From positions 62,001 through 126,000 of the forward strand of contig JAHLYW010000026.1 in NCBI GenBank assembly GCA_025128135.1: a DNA stretch of 64,000 bases, given 5' to 3'. Source of the stretch: Synechococcus sp. CS-1325. Lineage in GTDB: Bacteria; Cyanobacteriota; Cyanobacteriia; PCC-6307; Cyanobiaceae. Within the stretch, counting starts at the first letter, position 1. Each line of letters begins with the position of its first letter. Of the stretch, positions 51,282 to 62,956 are shown piece after piece. Below the pieces are notes generated by a model. That model worked only from the letters and a program-made list of their open reading frames with translations, had not been told where the DNA came from and did no database searches. The translations under genes were made by a program, and so were the position numbers.

Positions 51282-52947
51282 GGTTTTCGGCGTATAGCGA
51301 ACCAGGTTGGGCTGGAGATTGTAAGGCTTCTGGTGGTTGACTTTCAGTCCCTATGTTTGAAGTGGCAAGAATGCTGTCGAGATACTCCTTGGTTGAGGCA
51401 TAAGCAAGTCTCAACGTTTTATTTTGTTCGCGCAGTGATTCCAGCTCGTCAATGGATGTTGCAAGTTCCGCTTGGCTCTTGTCCCTGGGCACTCTCCCGA
51501 TTGAGCTTACCCGTCCACGGAGATATTCTAATTCGGCATCGTATTGCCGGTACGCATCCAGCACATTCACTGGAACTTGAAAGACGTCGCAGAGATGGAC
51601 ACTTTCCTCTCGCACCCAATAATCGTTGATCCCGTCGAAATAGGCAAATCGATAGTGATTCTGCTCAAGCACTTCCTGCCAACGTGTCACCATTCGGATA
51701 TTTGTGTATGGCTCGCTGCTTTCTACAACCATGACCTCCGGACGGTGCCGCGACCAGTCGGATGCAGAAATGATGGCGTCCTCGGCCCCCTCGGCATCAA
51801 TCTTAAGAAATTGGATGTGCCGTCCAGGCGCGTGCTTATCGAGAATGGCTGGGAGGGTTGACAGGCGGACTTTGAGTGGTTTGATCTCTCCGGCCCGTTC
51901 GGCCACAAGATCCGGAACTTCGTCAAGTAAGGATGATGTGCCCGTATTACCAGAATGAACCCAGAAGGTGGTCTCGCCATCGCGATCGGAAACGGCAAGC
52001 TCCAGGTTGATGTCGCGTGGACGGTCGGCACGCAGTGGGACGATTCCCTCTCCGGGCTCAACGTTGATTCCCGACCACCCTTGCTCGTAAAACCACCGGG
52101 TCACCGAGGCATTTGTTGGGTGATGGGCACCGATGTCGACGTAGAATCCATCAGTCACCCCCCCGAAACAGCGTCGCAGGAGAACGTCTTCCAGATTGCC
52201 GGTATAGCTCGTCATAGGTTCGGCGAGGCCACTTTGGGGAGCCATATACGCAGCTTCTCTCTGTACGTAGATGTTATTCGGGCTTAGACGCTGCCAGCGC
52301 ACGTAACCATGGCTGCCGAGCAGATCATCGACTTCTGTGAGGCCGAAGAGATCCTCGATGATGAGAGCCTTTGGGTGAAACCGTTCAAACGAAAATCCTT
52401 TCAGACATTCCAGTTCCCAGCCCTCTGTATCGATGCAGAGGATGTCGACCTCTGACAAGCCATCAATGGCTCCAAGAATCGTATCCAACCGACGTTGTCT
52501 AACCCTGATCTCCCTGGTCGTGAAGCGATTCGCCATGGTGTCGAATAACTTCTTGAATTTTCCACGGATTCCCAGTGACGAGAACGATTCATAGGAAATG
52601 TCTCCACCTCGATATTTTGAGCCTAGGCTCCTTGCTTGCGCCAAAGTGAAGGGTACATCCTCACAGTCACTTTCTCCACAAGCAAACTCATGGATCTCGT
52701 GTCCTCGCTCACGATGCTTTTCAGCGAAGATGGGATTTGGCTCGATGCTAATTACCCGCCAACCGCATTTGCGAAAGGAGTTGCCCAATGAGAGGTAATC
52801 CGGCAAGGCCGCTCCAACCTCAACAAGGATCCCGGTGCCACACCCGGGAAAGAACGTGTCTCGCACCAAGGCGTCTACAGCTCCTTCGGCCTCATTGCCC
52901 TGAAGTTCACCGGAATGGTTTTCGAGCGTATTTCCACTTGGAGACAT
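51265..52947 (-). CDS. Double-domain FkbM methyltransferase with coiled-coil tail
   Basis: A 560-residue protein with two FkbM-type methyltransferase domains in tandem. Domain 1 (about 36-235) has LVEVGAALPDYLSLGNSF, ISIEPNP and VDILCIDTEGWELECLKGF. Domain 2 (about 250-460) has GFYVDIGAHHPTNASVTRWFYE, GINVEPG and QFLKIDAEGAEDAI, then the family ending NDYWVREE. Residues about 465-525 form a coiled coil (DELESLREQNKTL). FkbM enzymes O-methylate sugars and other hydroxyls. Domain 1 differs from domain 2 at the first motif (EVGAALPD in place of DIGAHHP). The pair of domains in one chain is less common than single FkbM proteins. It overlaps the glycosyltransferase by 17 bases. Confidence 0.83.
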   Translation of the reverse strand: MSPSGNTLENHSGELQGNEAEGAVDALVRDTFFPGCGTGILVEVGAALPDYLSLGNSFRKCGWRVISIEPNPIFAEKHRERGHEIHEFACGESDCEDVPFTLAQARSLGSKYRGGDISYESFSSLGIRGKFKKLFDTMANRFTTREIRVRQRRLDTILGAIDGLSEVDILCIDTEGWELECLKGFSFERFHPKALIIEDLFGLTEVDDLLGSHGYVRWQRLSPNNIYVQREAAYMAPQSGLAEPMTSYTGNLEDVLLRRCFGGVTDGFYVDIGAHHPTNASVTRWFYEQGWSGINVEPGEGIVPLRADRPRDINLELAVSDRDGETTFWVHSGNTGTSSLLDEVPDLVAERAGEIKPLKVRLSTLPAILDKHAPGRHIQFLKIDAEGAEDAIISASDWSRHRPEVMVVESSEPYTNIRMVTRWQEVLEQNHYRFAYFDGINDYWVREESVHLCDVFQVPVNVLDAYRQYDAELEYLRGRVSSIGRVPRDKSQAELATSIDELESLREQNKTLRLAYASTKEYLDSILATSNIGTESQPPEALQSPAQPGSLYAENLDDDK

Positions 52948-53339
52948 GCAGCCTGGAGGTCAGTTATCTTCAAAATCTACTACAGAGACATGGATGTTCG
53001 CAACAGTCGGATCGGTGGTGACGTGTGGGCATCCTACAGTTATTATCATCTTTGTGGTCTGAAGTTTATTGGAGGTTTGAGCTGTTTCCGGAGAGGCTTG
53101 TCCTTCTCCGTGGCAGTGTGACTATCGAGTTGATTGCCTTGATCGCAATTTCCATTGGGTCTGGTGTTTTCTCTTCTTGGCTTTGCGCCAGCGTGCGACC
53201 TCGCATGTTGATTTTCGCGACTTCTCTTCCAACTTTTTTCGTTTGCCCTGTTGCTGAGCGCAGTATCCCTGTGTTGTGTTAAAAGACTCTTCGGAGGCTT
53301 GGCACCTTCGGCTCCCCTCCCCCCTCTGCTCAAACAACT
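52948..53339. other. Intergenic region between divergent island genes
   Basis: A 392-base AT-richer stretch separates the double FkbM gene (minus) and methyltransferase paralog B (plus) and must hold both promoters. Frames on both strands are short; an 85-codon plus-strand frame at 53025-53282 has no recognisable content. I see no repeats or RNA gene. Confidence 0.5.
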
Positions 53340-54278
53340 GTGGTTCTTCGTCCCCAAGTCATCGTCAGTGCCCCTTCAGGCTCATTCCCTGACGATTTGG
53401 ACTGCTTTCAGATGAATGGCTACGAGGATCCCGGCGAGTGGGAGGCGGCAATGAAGCGGGCGTTCATTGAAGCAAGGTCTGATGCAGAAGTAGCCCAGTT
53501 GCTCAGAACTCATTACCTTGAAGAAAATGTTGCCGCATCATTTGTTGCCTACCGCGAATCAGGTGTCCCCGAAGCAGTTGACGGGTTGTTGAAGCGTCTT
53601 GGGCTATCTCTGCAAACCCCTGTTGCTGATATCGGTTGCGGCCGCGGCCATGCTGCTCACGCCATGGCCAGACTGGGTTATGAAAAATTAACGGCGATGG
53701 ACCCCAATGACGAGTGGTATACGGGTACTGGATTTTTGCGCTCGTTAGATGACCATAATATTCGTATTGTCAATCATGTGGATGAATGGGGGAAGCTTGG
53801 TGGGAGTTTTGGAGCTATTATTTCATCTGGAACAGTTCATCACTGGCATCATATCCCTCAGATTGCTATTGATACAAGACGAGCCATGCAACCTGGTGGA
53901 TATTGGTTGATGATTGCTGAATATTTTGCCAATAGCGCCCGCGACCTTGTCGATGGACTCAATAGCCACCCGACCGCTACCCGCTACGGATCGTTCGAGT
54001 GGGCTTATCCGGCTTCGGCTTACGTGGATCTCATTCAGGCATCTGGTTTTCTACTTGTCGGTGTCATCCCTCTTCATTATAGGGGTGCTCTATTTTATAG
54101 TGGGTGTGAGCTTCCATTTGACGACAAACTTGATCAGTGGGTTGATGCGAATCTGACCTTGCCTGGCGGAACGGTTGAGGAATTCTGGTCTGAGGTTGAT
54201 GCTTGGCGGCGTGGTATTGGAGTCGCACGTAATTATACTGTGCCTCAAGTTCTTATCTTCAAGCGAGTGCAAATCTGA
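53340..54278 (+). CDS. Class I SAM-dependent methyltransferase, paralog B
   Basis: A 312-residue protein with SAM motif I DIGCGRGHAAHAMARLGY (about 97-114) and the post-I strand TAMDPND. Its blocks HHWHHIPQIAIDTRRAMQPGG, THE-like SHPTATRYGSFEWAYPASAYVDLIQ and GGTVEEFWSEVDAWRR match those of the methyltransferase at 47650-48837 in order and spacing. The start may be GTG 53340 or ATG 53412. It is the only plus-strand gene in the island and converges on wzt. A role in modifying the island's glycan is inference. Confidence 0.8.
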   Translation: MVLRPQVIVSAPSGSFPDDLDCFQMNGYEDPGEWEAAMKRAFIEARSDAEVAQLLRTHYLEENVAASFVAYRESGVPEAVDGLLKRLGLSLQTPVADIGCGRGHAAHAMARLGYEKLTAMDPNDEWYTGTGFLRSLDDHNIRIVNHVDEWGKLGGSFGAIISSGTVHHWHHIPQIAIDTRRAMQPGGYWLMIAEYFANSARDLVDGLNSHPTATRYGSFEWAYPASAYVDLIQASGFLLVGVIPLHYRGALFYSGCELPFDDKLDQWVDANLTLPGGTVEEFWSEVDAWRRGIGVARNYTVPQVLIFKRVQI

Positions 54279-54607
54279 TGTTGCCCGCAGGCCATTTGTG
54301 CTTTCTTGTTTGCAGTTTGGCTGGATTGATCTGATGTTTTGTTGAGAATGTGTGTTCTGATAGTCTTGTCTGCTGCCTAGGATCTGGACATTGTTGAAGT
54401 GATCCCTTCATTGTCTGTACCACGGCATTCACTGACACCTGAGTGCTTTTAGTTGACTCTAGGATGACTGGACCGAATCGCTGACGATGCAACCTGATGC
54501 CTTGTCTGGGATAGAATCGAATTTGCTTTGTGAGTATGTATCGACGGCTTTCAATGCATGGCCGTGCCCGATGTTGATCCAGTTGACGGGTTTTTCGGAT
54601 CTGAAAA
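54279..54607. other. Intergenic gap between convergent paralog B and wzt
   Basis: This 329-base stretch is AT-rich and carries no frame that looks coding. I see no clear terminator hairpin and no repeat in it. Its length is out of keeping with the tight core regions and fits the loose packing of the island. Confidence 0.45.
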
Positions 54608-56032
54608 TTAATTTTGTTCTGGGTGGACCCTTGACTTGATCTCCATCTTGGTAGTTGCAAAAACGCCATGGACCTGCCTATTCCCAACCATGGGTTCAAG
54701 AATCAGAACGTCTGGCTTGTAGTGCATCACTTGGAATTGTGTTGCATCCCCCTCGCTAACTGCTGCAGAGAGGCTGTAGCTCCCTGGATATAGGTATGGC
54801 ATCACAAATTTAAAGACTACAGAAACTGTCTGCTTTGAGTTGGCCCTGATCATTTCGTGCGAAGTGGTGTTTTCGCCAAATACTATTTGCCCTGTCCGGT
54901 CCCTGACCACAAACCCAGCCAAGAAACTCTCAACCTGAATATTGCATTTGGCTGTTATTTCAACTTGGATCATCTCTCCACAGCATGGTGTATTTGTAAC
55001 TTGGCCCCCCATTGTTTTCAGAACAACTTCTGAGATGTAGGCACGTCGATTGCCGTAGTCACATTCTGAATTCCAGTCTACTATTTCTGTTCCGACTTCT
55101 TCCCGATCTACGACTGAGGGAAGCTGTTCTCCCTGTTTTTCATTTGGATTCGCCCCGAGGTCGTTCGTATCTGCCCCCTGTGACTGACTGGGACTTTTTG
55201 ACTTGCCATTTAGAGGATGATCAAGGCCAGGGTTGGATTGGGCTTTAGACGCCTTTTCAATTTCTGCATTTGATGCTTCTAGGCAATATCGAGTGTAGGA
55301 TGTGAGAATAGGTGCTGTCGTTGTATCCATCTTGACTTGGCCCGATTCAATCCAGATTGCTCGACTACATAGACTGGATACTGCGTTCAGATCATGGCTG
55401 ACAAATAGAAGAGTACCCGTTTCGGTGAATCGTCTTATAAAGCGCATGCAGCGTTGCCCAAACACTGCATCTCCAACACTCAGTGCTTCGTCGACGATGA
55501 GAACAGATGGTTCAACATGGGCAATGACTGCAAATGCGAGTCTAACGAGCATTCCACTGGAGTATGTCTTTACAGGTTGATGTACGAAGTCCCCAATATC
55601 TGCAAATGCCTGAATGTCGTCCAGTCGCTCTTTGGTCTGCTGTTGCGTCAAACCTAGTAGGGAGGCGTTGAGATAGACGTTCTCAATCCCTGTAAACTCA
55701 GGATTGAAGCCACTGCCTAATTCAAGTAGAGCTGCTATTGTTCCACTTGTTTTGACGCTGCCTTCCGTAGGAGAAAGTGTACCACAAATGATTTGCAGCA
55801 GTGTACTTTTCCCGCTGCCATTGCGCCCAATGATGGCAACGGTTTCTCCACGTTTCACCTCTAGGCTTACATTTCTTAAAGCCCAGAACTTGCGATGATA
55901 TGTTCGCCGTCCGCCCCAGATGGCTTGCTTCAGTCTGTCAGAGGGGTTTGCATAAATTTGATAACATTTTCCTAGGTCTCTTGCAACGATCGAGTTCAAA
56001 CTGTCCTTAGCTTGTGGTACATAGGATTGCAT
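54608..56032 (-). CDS. wzt: Polysaccharide ABC transporter ATP-binding protein (Wzt) with glycan-binding tail
   Basis: A 474-residue ATPase of an O-antigen or capsule exporter. Walker A GRNGSGKST (about 69-77), signature YSSGM (157-161), Walker B LIVDEAL (about 178-184) and the H-loop His213 are intact. A Ser/Asn/Gln-rich linker (about 250-310) leads to a C-terminal domain (about 320-474) like Wzt-C, which in E. coli O9a-type systems recognises the capped end of the chain. Such a tail suggests that a terminal modification, perhaps methylation by island enzymes, marks the glycan for export (inference). wzm lies 1 base upstream. Confidence 0.93.
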   Translation of the reverse strand: MQSYVPQAKDSLNSIVARDLGKCYQIYANPSDRLKQAIWGGRRTYHRKFWALRNVSLEVKRGETVAIIGRNGSGKSTLLQIICGTLSPTEGSVKTSGTIAALLELGSGFNPEFTGIENVYLNASLLGLTQQQTKERLDDIQAFADIGDFVHQPVKTYSSGMLVRLAFAVIAHVEPSVLIVDEALSVGDAVFGQRCMRFIRRFTETGTLLFVSHDLNAVSSLCSRAIWIESGQVKMDTTTAPILTSYTRYCLEASNAEIEKASKAQSNPGLDHPLNGKSKSPSQSQGADTNDLGANPNEKQGEQLPSVVDREEVGTEIVDWNSECDYGNRRAYISEVVLKTMGGQVTNTPCCGEMIQVEITAKCNIQVESFLAGFVVRDRTGQIVFGENTTSHEMIRANSKQTVSVVFKFVMPYLYPGSYSLSAAVSEGDATQFQVMHYKPDVLILEPMVGNRQVHGVFATTKMEIKSRVHPEQN

Positions 56033-56033
56033 G

Positions 56034-56837
56034 TTAGATCACATCTGCAAAGGCTGGCTTTGCCCTTTGGAAGGTCCGGTAGGAAAGTTCGCATGCAATC
56101 AGGCTTAGGCTTATTCCCATGATCAGATAAGTTATGCTTGGAGCTTTCCCGATGATAGCTACCATTCTTGTCTGTTCAATGATGTGGGCCAGCGGGTTGA
56201 TATTGAGCAATGGTAACCATCGTGGGGGCAATGCTGAAAGTGGGAAGAAGATTGGACTCAGAAACATCAGCATGCTGATGACAACGCCTACCAGTTGCCC
56301 GATATCTCTTAGGAAGACTCCAACTGCAGATAGCACCCAGCTGACTGCTAGGGTTCCAAGTAGCAATGGAATCCAGACAACAGGTAGCCATATAATGCTG
56401 GATGGGATCCGACCAAACGCAGCTATCTCAAATATGATCAGTACCACAACACTGGTGCCCGCATGAAATCCCGCCGTACCCAGGGCAGCTGGGGGCAGAA
56501 CTTCTAGTGGAAACACTACTTTCTTTACATAGTTTGGATTGGCCAGAATCAGCCCGGGAGCTCGATTAACGCATTCGGCGAACAAGTTGAAGACGATCAG
56601 CCCTGCAAACAAGTTGACTGCAAACGCTAGTGGACCTGACTCTACGCCATTTCCCCATCGAGCTTTGAATACCTGGGAAAACACAAGTGTATATACAGCG
56701 AGCATGGCTAGTGGCTGGACGAAGCTCCAGCCCAGGCCCAGTACTGAGCCTCTATAGCGACCTTGGACTTCTCGCTGGATGAGCCGCCATATAAGCTCAC
56801 GATTTCGGATGATTGCTTTTTGAAACTGTATTCCCAT
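56034..56837 (-). CDS. wzm: Polysaccharide ABC transporter permease (Wzm)
   Basis: A 267-residue ABC-2 type permease with about six hydrophobic segments. The start has ELIWRLIQREVQGRYRGSVLGLGWSFVQPLAML, a typical coupling and first-span region, and the end has INPLAHIIEQTRMVAI. It forms the inner-membrane channel for lipid-linked glycans, together with the ATPase encoded 1 base downstream. The ATG at 56837 is well placed. Upstream is a 564-base gap to the tRNA gene, which must include the promoter. Confidence 0.92.
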   Translation of the reverse strand: MGIQFQKAIIRNRELIWRLIQREVQGRYRGSVLGLGWSFVQPLAMLAVYTLVFSQVFKARWGNGVESGPLAFAVNLFAGLIVFNLFAECVNRAPGLILANPNYVKKVVFPLEVLPPAALGTAGFHAGTSVVVLIIFEIAAFGRIPSSIIWLPVVWIPLLLGTLAVSWVLSAVGVFLRDIGQLVGVVISMLMFLSPIFFPLSALPPRWLPLLNINPLAHIIEQTRMVAIIGKAPSITYLIMGISLSLIACELSYRTFQRAKPAFADVI

Positions 56838-57401
56838 GTCTACTTCATCTAGGATTTTGTGAACTGTGAACAGGTGGTTGTGTCCCTCGGCGCCTCTTCG
56901 CTAGGTGTGGAGGTCCGAGCTAGGAAACTGATGATTCATTTTGCTTCGTTTTTAGATTTGAACGCTCCTCCCGATTGGCGGCCGCATGAGACACATGTTG
57001 TCACTCGATCTGTCTACGCCATCGCATTCTCTCTGCCACCATCACATTCGTCCAAAACTTTGTCATTGCTAAATTCCACCCCTGTCTACTCATGCTGGAT
57101 GCCATAGGTGCTTCATCTCGCCTCTGCCCTCTCCGGCCACCTCAGTAGGATCACCTGCCCAACGTGATTTCAGCGGACGGTTCGGTGAGGGTAGCTCATT
57201 CGAAAGCAACGATCTTTCGTCTGCAATTGGTTTTGGATTTGGTTGTTCATGGTTATTTTCATGATTGAGTAGTTTTCTCCACTTTCTCCATCCTGCAAGG
57301 TGAGACCAGACATTGACCAGGCTATCTTTCGACATTTCCAGTTGCTCTAGCGTATTCATCCTGGATTTTCAGCCTACCTGTTCTAGTTCCAGCACCCTCT
57401 T
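56838..57401. other. Non-coding stretch between wzm and tRNA-Gly
   Basis: A 564-base stretch with no confident gene. An 89-codon minus-strand frame (57090-57359, beginning MNTLEQLEMSKDSLVNVW) has a natural-looking first third but a low-complexity end, and could be a truncated gene start or chance. No repeats or hairpins of note. It holds the promoter for wzm-wzt and probably that of the tRNA gene. Confidence 0.4.
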
Positions 57402-57472
57402 GCGGATGTGGCTCATTGGGAGAGCATCTCCTTGCCAAGGAGAGGGTCAAGAGTTCGAATCTCTTCATCCGC
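57402..57472 (+). tRNA. tRNA-Gly (anticodon GCC)
   Basis: A 71-base cloverleaf: acceptor GCGGATG pairs with CATCCGC; D-stem GCTC/GAGC; anticodon stem TCTCC/GGAGA around loop TTGCCAA with anticodon GCC; T-stem AAGAG/CTCTT around TTCGAAT. CCA is not encoded. It marks the right border of the AT-richer island. Its last 8 bases overlap the stop end of the convergent GNAT gene. Confidence 0.96.
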
Positions 57473-57983
57473 TTGAACGTCCTGAAACCCTTTGCAGCAG
57501 CAGCAGGTGCTGGGTTTCCGATCCTTGGAAACCCAGCTGCTGGTAAAAGCCAGCGCTGTTGGTGGTCATCAGGTATACGCGCTCCACACCGGCCACGGCA
57601 GGCCTGCTGAGCAGGGCTTCGACGATCCGCCTGCCGACCCCTTGCCCCTGGTGGTCACCGGAGACCACCACATCCCACAGCACGGCCCGGTAGATGCCAT
57701 CACTGGTGGCTCGGCCGAAGCCGATCAGTTGCCGGTTGCTCCAGGCGCTGACGACGGCCTGGCTGCCCACCAGCATCCGGTTGAGATCAGCCCGGCTCCT
57801 CGCCTGGGCCCAGAAGCTGTGGTTGTCGAGCAGCCGCTTCAACGTAGCCAGTCCCAGCAGCCGGAGACCAGGCGCTCTGGCTCGATGGCAGACGATCCTC
57901 ACCGGTGTGCCCCCAATGCCTTGTCTCTGGCCCTCGGACCATTCGTCTTGCCAGGGATCGTCTGAAGTGAAGTGAGTGGCCAT
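57465..57983 (-). CDS. GNAT-family N-acetyltransferase
   Basis: A 172-residue acetyltransferase. The acetyl-CoA site is visible as VVVSGDHQGQGVGRRIVEALL (the Q/R-x-x-G-x-G/A loop), preceded by LIGFGRATSDGIYRAVLWD and followed by VYLMTTNSAGFYQQLGF. The substrate is unknown. ATG 57983 (MATHFTSDDPW) was chosen; a longer frame from 58070 is open. Its end runs 8 bases into the 3' end of tRNA-Gly on the opposite strand, a tight overlap of a protein gene with a structural RNA. It is divergent from secA, with 243 bases between the starts. Confidence 0.86.
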   Translation of the reverse strand: MATHFTSDDPWQDEWSEGQRQGIGGTPVRIVCHRARAPGLRLLGLATLKRLLDNHSFWAQARSRADLNRMLVGSQAVVSAWSNRQLIGFGRATSDGIYRAVLWDVVVSGDHQGQGVGRRIVEALLSRPAVAGVERVYLMTTNSAGFYQQLGFQGSETQHLLLLQRVSGRSSG

Positions 57984-58226
57984 GCCTGTGGCCTGCTCTG
58001 GCAAGGATCGTTGGGTGGATCTGGCCATGTCGATCTGAAAGTCTCCAACCAGCAGCTCCTTGGGGTTCATACCGAGGGGCGCTGGCCTGAATTGAGGGCC
58101 ATCAAGCCTTTGGATAACCCTACCTCCAGGCCTTCCATCTGGCGAAACCCCTTGCCCTGCCTAGGCTCTAGAGGGTCGATGACCTGTGGGCGGTGATAGG
58201 CTGAACCAACCGGGTGGCTGCTTTCG

Positions 58227-61064
<2,838 letters not shown>

Positions 61065-61070
<6 letters not shown>

Positions 61071-61092
61071 AGCAGGCCCGGCGGCTTCAGCC
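61065..61092. terminator. Terminator-like hairpin shared by secA and cysE
   Basis: GGCTGAAGC (61065-61073) and its exact inverse GCTTCAGCC (61084-61092) form a 9-base stem with a 10-base loop. The arms contain the secA stop (TGA at 61068-61070) and the cysE stop (61087-61089). No T-run follows on either strand. Confidence 0.6.
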
Positions 61093-61857
61093 GTTGATGC
61101 TGGAGCGATCCCCCAGAAACTCCAGAATTTCCCGATCCTTGAGATTCTGGGCCTTGGCTCCGCAGCCTTCCAGCAGGGGCCGTCCGGCTGCCACATCCCG
61201 CAGGCAATGCTGCAGCTGACTCAGGTCGTTTTCCAGCACATCAATCCGCTCCATGAGGTTGCGGATCACCCGGGCTTCGGCGTCCGGAAGGGCTGAATGG
61301 GCCAGGGGGTCGATGCGCACCCCTGACTGATGCACCACCCTGCCGGGAATGCCCACCACCGTGCTGTCGGGTTGCACGTCGCGCAGCAGCACCGAACCGG
61401 CTCCGATCCGGGTGTTGGAGCCCACGGTGATCGCGCCGAGCACATTGGCACCGGCCCCCACCACCACGTTCTCCCCCAGGGTGGGATGGCGCTTGCCGTG
61501 CACCTTGCCTGTTCCCCCCAGGGTCACTCCCTGGTACAGCAGACAGCGGTTGCCGATTTCGGCGGTCTCGCCGATCACCACCCCCATGCCGTGGTCGATG
61601 AAGACCCCGGAGCCGATCCGGGCGCCTGGATGGATCTCCACCCCCGTCAGGGAGCGGCCCAGCTGTGACAACAGCCGGGGCAGAAGCGGGATCCGGCACC
61701 GCCACAACCGATGACTGAAGCGATGCAGCACCAGGGCATGAAAGCCGGGGTAGCAGAGCAGGATCTCAAGCGTGCTGCGGGCGGCGGGGTCGCGCTCCTT
61801 GATGATCCGCAGGTCTGCCGCCACGGTGCTCAGGAGGTGCCGGAACGAGGAACCCAA
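61087..61857 (-). CDS. cysE: Serine O-acetyltransferase
   Basis: A 256-residue enzyme that makes O-acetylserine for cysteine synthesis. The N-terminal helices ([29 protein letters not shown]) precede left-handed beta-helix repeats with [47 protein letters not shown] and [22 protein letters not shown]. The TTG at 61857 opens the frame; a GTG at 61824 would start closer to the family N-terminus. It converges with secA, sharing the hairpin above, and the GntR-type regulator lies 70 bases upstream on the same strand. Confidence 0.94.
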   Translation of the reverse strand: MGSSFRHLLSTVAADLRIIKERDPAARSTLEILLCYPGFHALVLHRFSHRLWRCRIPLLPRLLSQLGRSLTGVEIHPGARIGSGVFIDHGMGVVIGETAEIGNRCLLYQGVTLGGTGKVHGKRHPTLGENVVVGAGANVLGAITVGSNTRIGAGSVLLRDVQPDSTVVGIPGRVVHQSGVRIDPLAHSALPDAEARVIRNLMERIDVLENDLSQLQHCLRDVAAGRPLLEGCGAKAQNLKDREILEFLGDRSSING

Positions 61858-61927
61858 GGCGAACGGATACAGGGGAACGGGTAAGACGCTGGTGCCGCCA
61901 CACCCACGAACCCTGGGCCCGTGGGAC

Positions 61928-62956
61928 TCAGCCTGCCTGGAGGGTCTGAGGATCGATCAAACCGTCTGGCGGTTCGGTCAGGCCAATCTCCTTGCGCAGC
62001 AGGTTGATCGTGGAAGCCCCGAGATAGCTCTGGGCGCAGTGGACCTGGGGCATTCGCATCAGCTGAGCCCGATTCTGGCGCAGGGTCTGCTCCACCAGCG
62101 GCAGGCTGGGCCGGTCGCAGAGCACGTGGCTGGCGGCGCGCAGCAGGGCCAGCAGGCGGCTGCCGACATCGGGGTTGGCCGTCATCACCAGCAATTCGTT
62201 GCCGCGCATGCTGTGCAGGATCACTTCGGCGGCGCGCAGGATGCCGGGGCTGATGCTGACCAGACCGACACAGCTGCCGGTGCGCAGTTCCTTCAGCAGG
62301 TCGAGTTCCTGGCGGAAGTCGTTGAGGTCCACCGCCACGGCCCGGATGCCGTAGCGCTGGGCAAGCTCTTCGACCGGCTGGAGGAAATAGCGACTGGTGA
62401 CCACGGTTCCGTTGCTGGAGCTCTCCAGCACCGCTTCGAGTTCCTCCAGGGGCACCACCTCAACAGGAACCTCCAGCACCGGCGCCAGTTCCTCGGCGAT
62501 CAGCAGAGAGGCGCCGATGTCTTCGCGGGGGGTGGAGACCAGCACCCGGGCGCCGCAGCGCAGTCGCCAGTCGATCTCCCGGGTGAGCAGCTCCCTGGCC
62601 TGCTGAAGGGTGCAGCCGGCGTTGAGCAGGCCGTCCACACATTGACGCACCTCACGGTCGATGTCGGGGCGTAGGCGGTTGCGGAGGCCGGGCGGCACCT
62701 TGATTTCGCGTGGCTTCTGCTGGTCGCGCACATAAATGCCCGAACCGGCCATGGCTTCCACCACGCCGTCATTCTCGAGCTGGCGGTAGACCTTGCTGAT
62801 CGTGTTGCGGTGCAGGCCGGTCTGCATGGCCAGCTGCCGGGTGCTGGGCAACCGGTGACCGGGCGGGTAGTGTCGCGCCGCGATCGCAAAACAGATCTGG
62901 TTGTACAGCTGGGTCGACGCCGGGATGTCGCTTTCCTGCTGAATGTGGAATCGCAC
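61928..62956 (-). CDS. GntR-family transcriptional regulator
   Basis: A 342-residue protein. The N-terminal winged helix (about 5-78) is of GntR type: [54 protein letters not shown]. The long C-terminal domain (about 85-342) is neither a plain FadR nor an aminotransferase-type sensor that I can identify; it has alternating strands and helices such as [19 protein letters not shown] and [12 protein letters not shown], suggestive of a periplasmic-binding-like effector fold. GTG 62956 begins right at the conserved block [13 protein letters not shown]; an ATG at 63028 would add 24 residues. The targets are unknown; cysE and infC flank it. Confidence 0.85.
   Translation of the reverse strand: MRFHIQQESDIPASTQLYNQICFAIAARHYPPGHRLPSTRQLAMQTGLHRNTISKVYRQLENDGVVEAMAGSGIYVRDQQKPREIKVPPGLRNRLRPDIDREVRQCVDGLLNAGCTLQQARELLTREIDWRLRCGARVLVSTPREDIGASLLIAEELAPVLEVPVEVVPLEELEAVLESSSNGTVVTSRYFLQPVEELAQRYGIRAVAVDLNDFRQELDLLKELRTGSCVGLVSISPGILRAAEVILHSMRGNELLVMTANPDVGSRLLALLRAASHVLCDRPSLPLVEQTLRQNRAQLMRMPQVHCAQSYLGASTINLLRKEIGLTEPPDGLIDPQTLQAG

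Noticed and set aside
53025..53282. 85-codon plus-strand frame upstream of methyltransferase paralog B
   Set aside because: No similarity, unusual composition and an overlap with the expected promoter region.
57090..57359. 89-codon minus-strand frame between wzm and the tRNA gene
   Set aside because: The N-terminal third looks natural, but there is no domain, ribosome site or neighbour support. Left as part of the gap description.
47178..57472. Direct repeats of the tRNA-Gly 3' end as attachment sites of the island
   Set aside because: Only a 7-base match (CTCTTCA) near 47590 was seen, too short to support attL/attR, and the tRNA orientation is wrong for this model.
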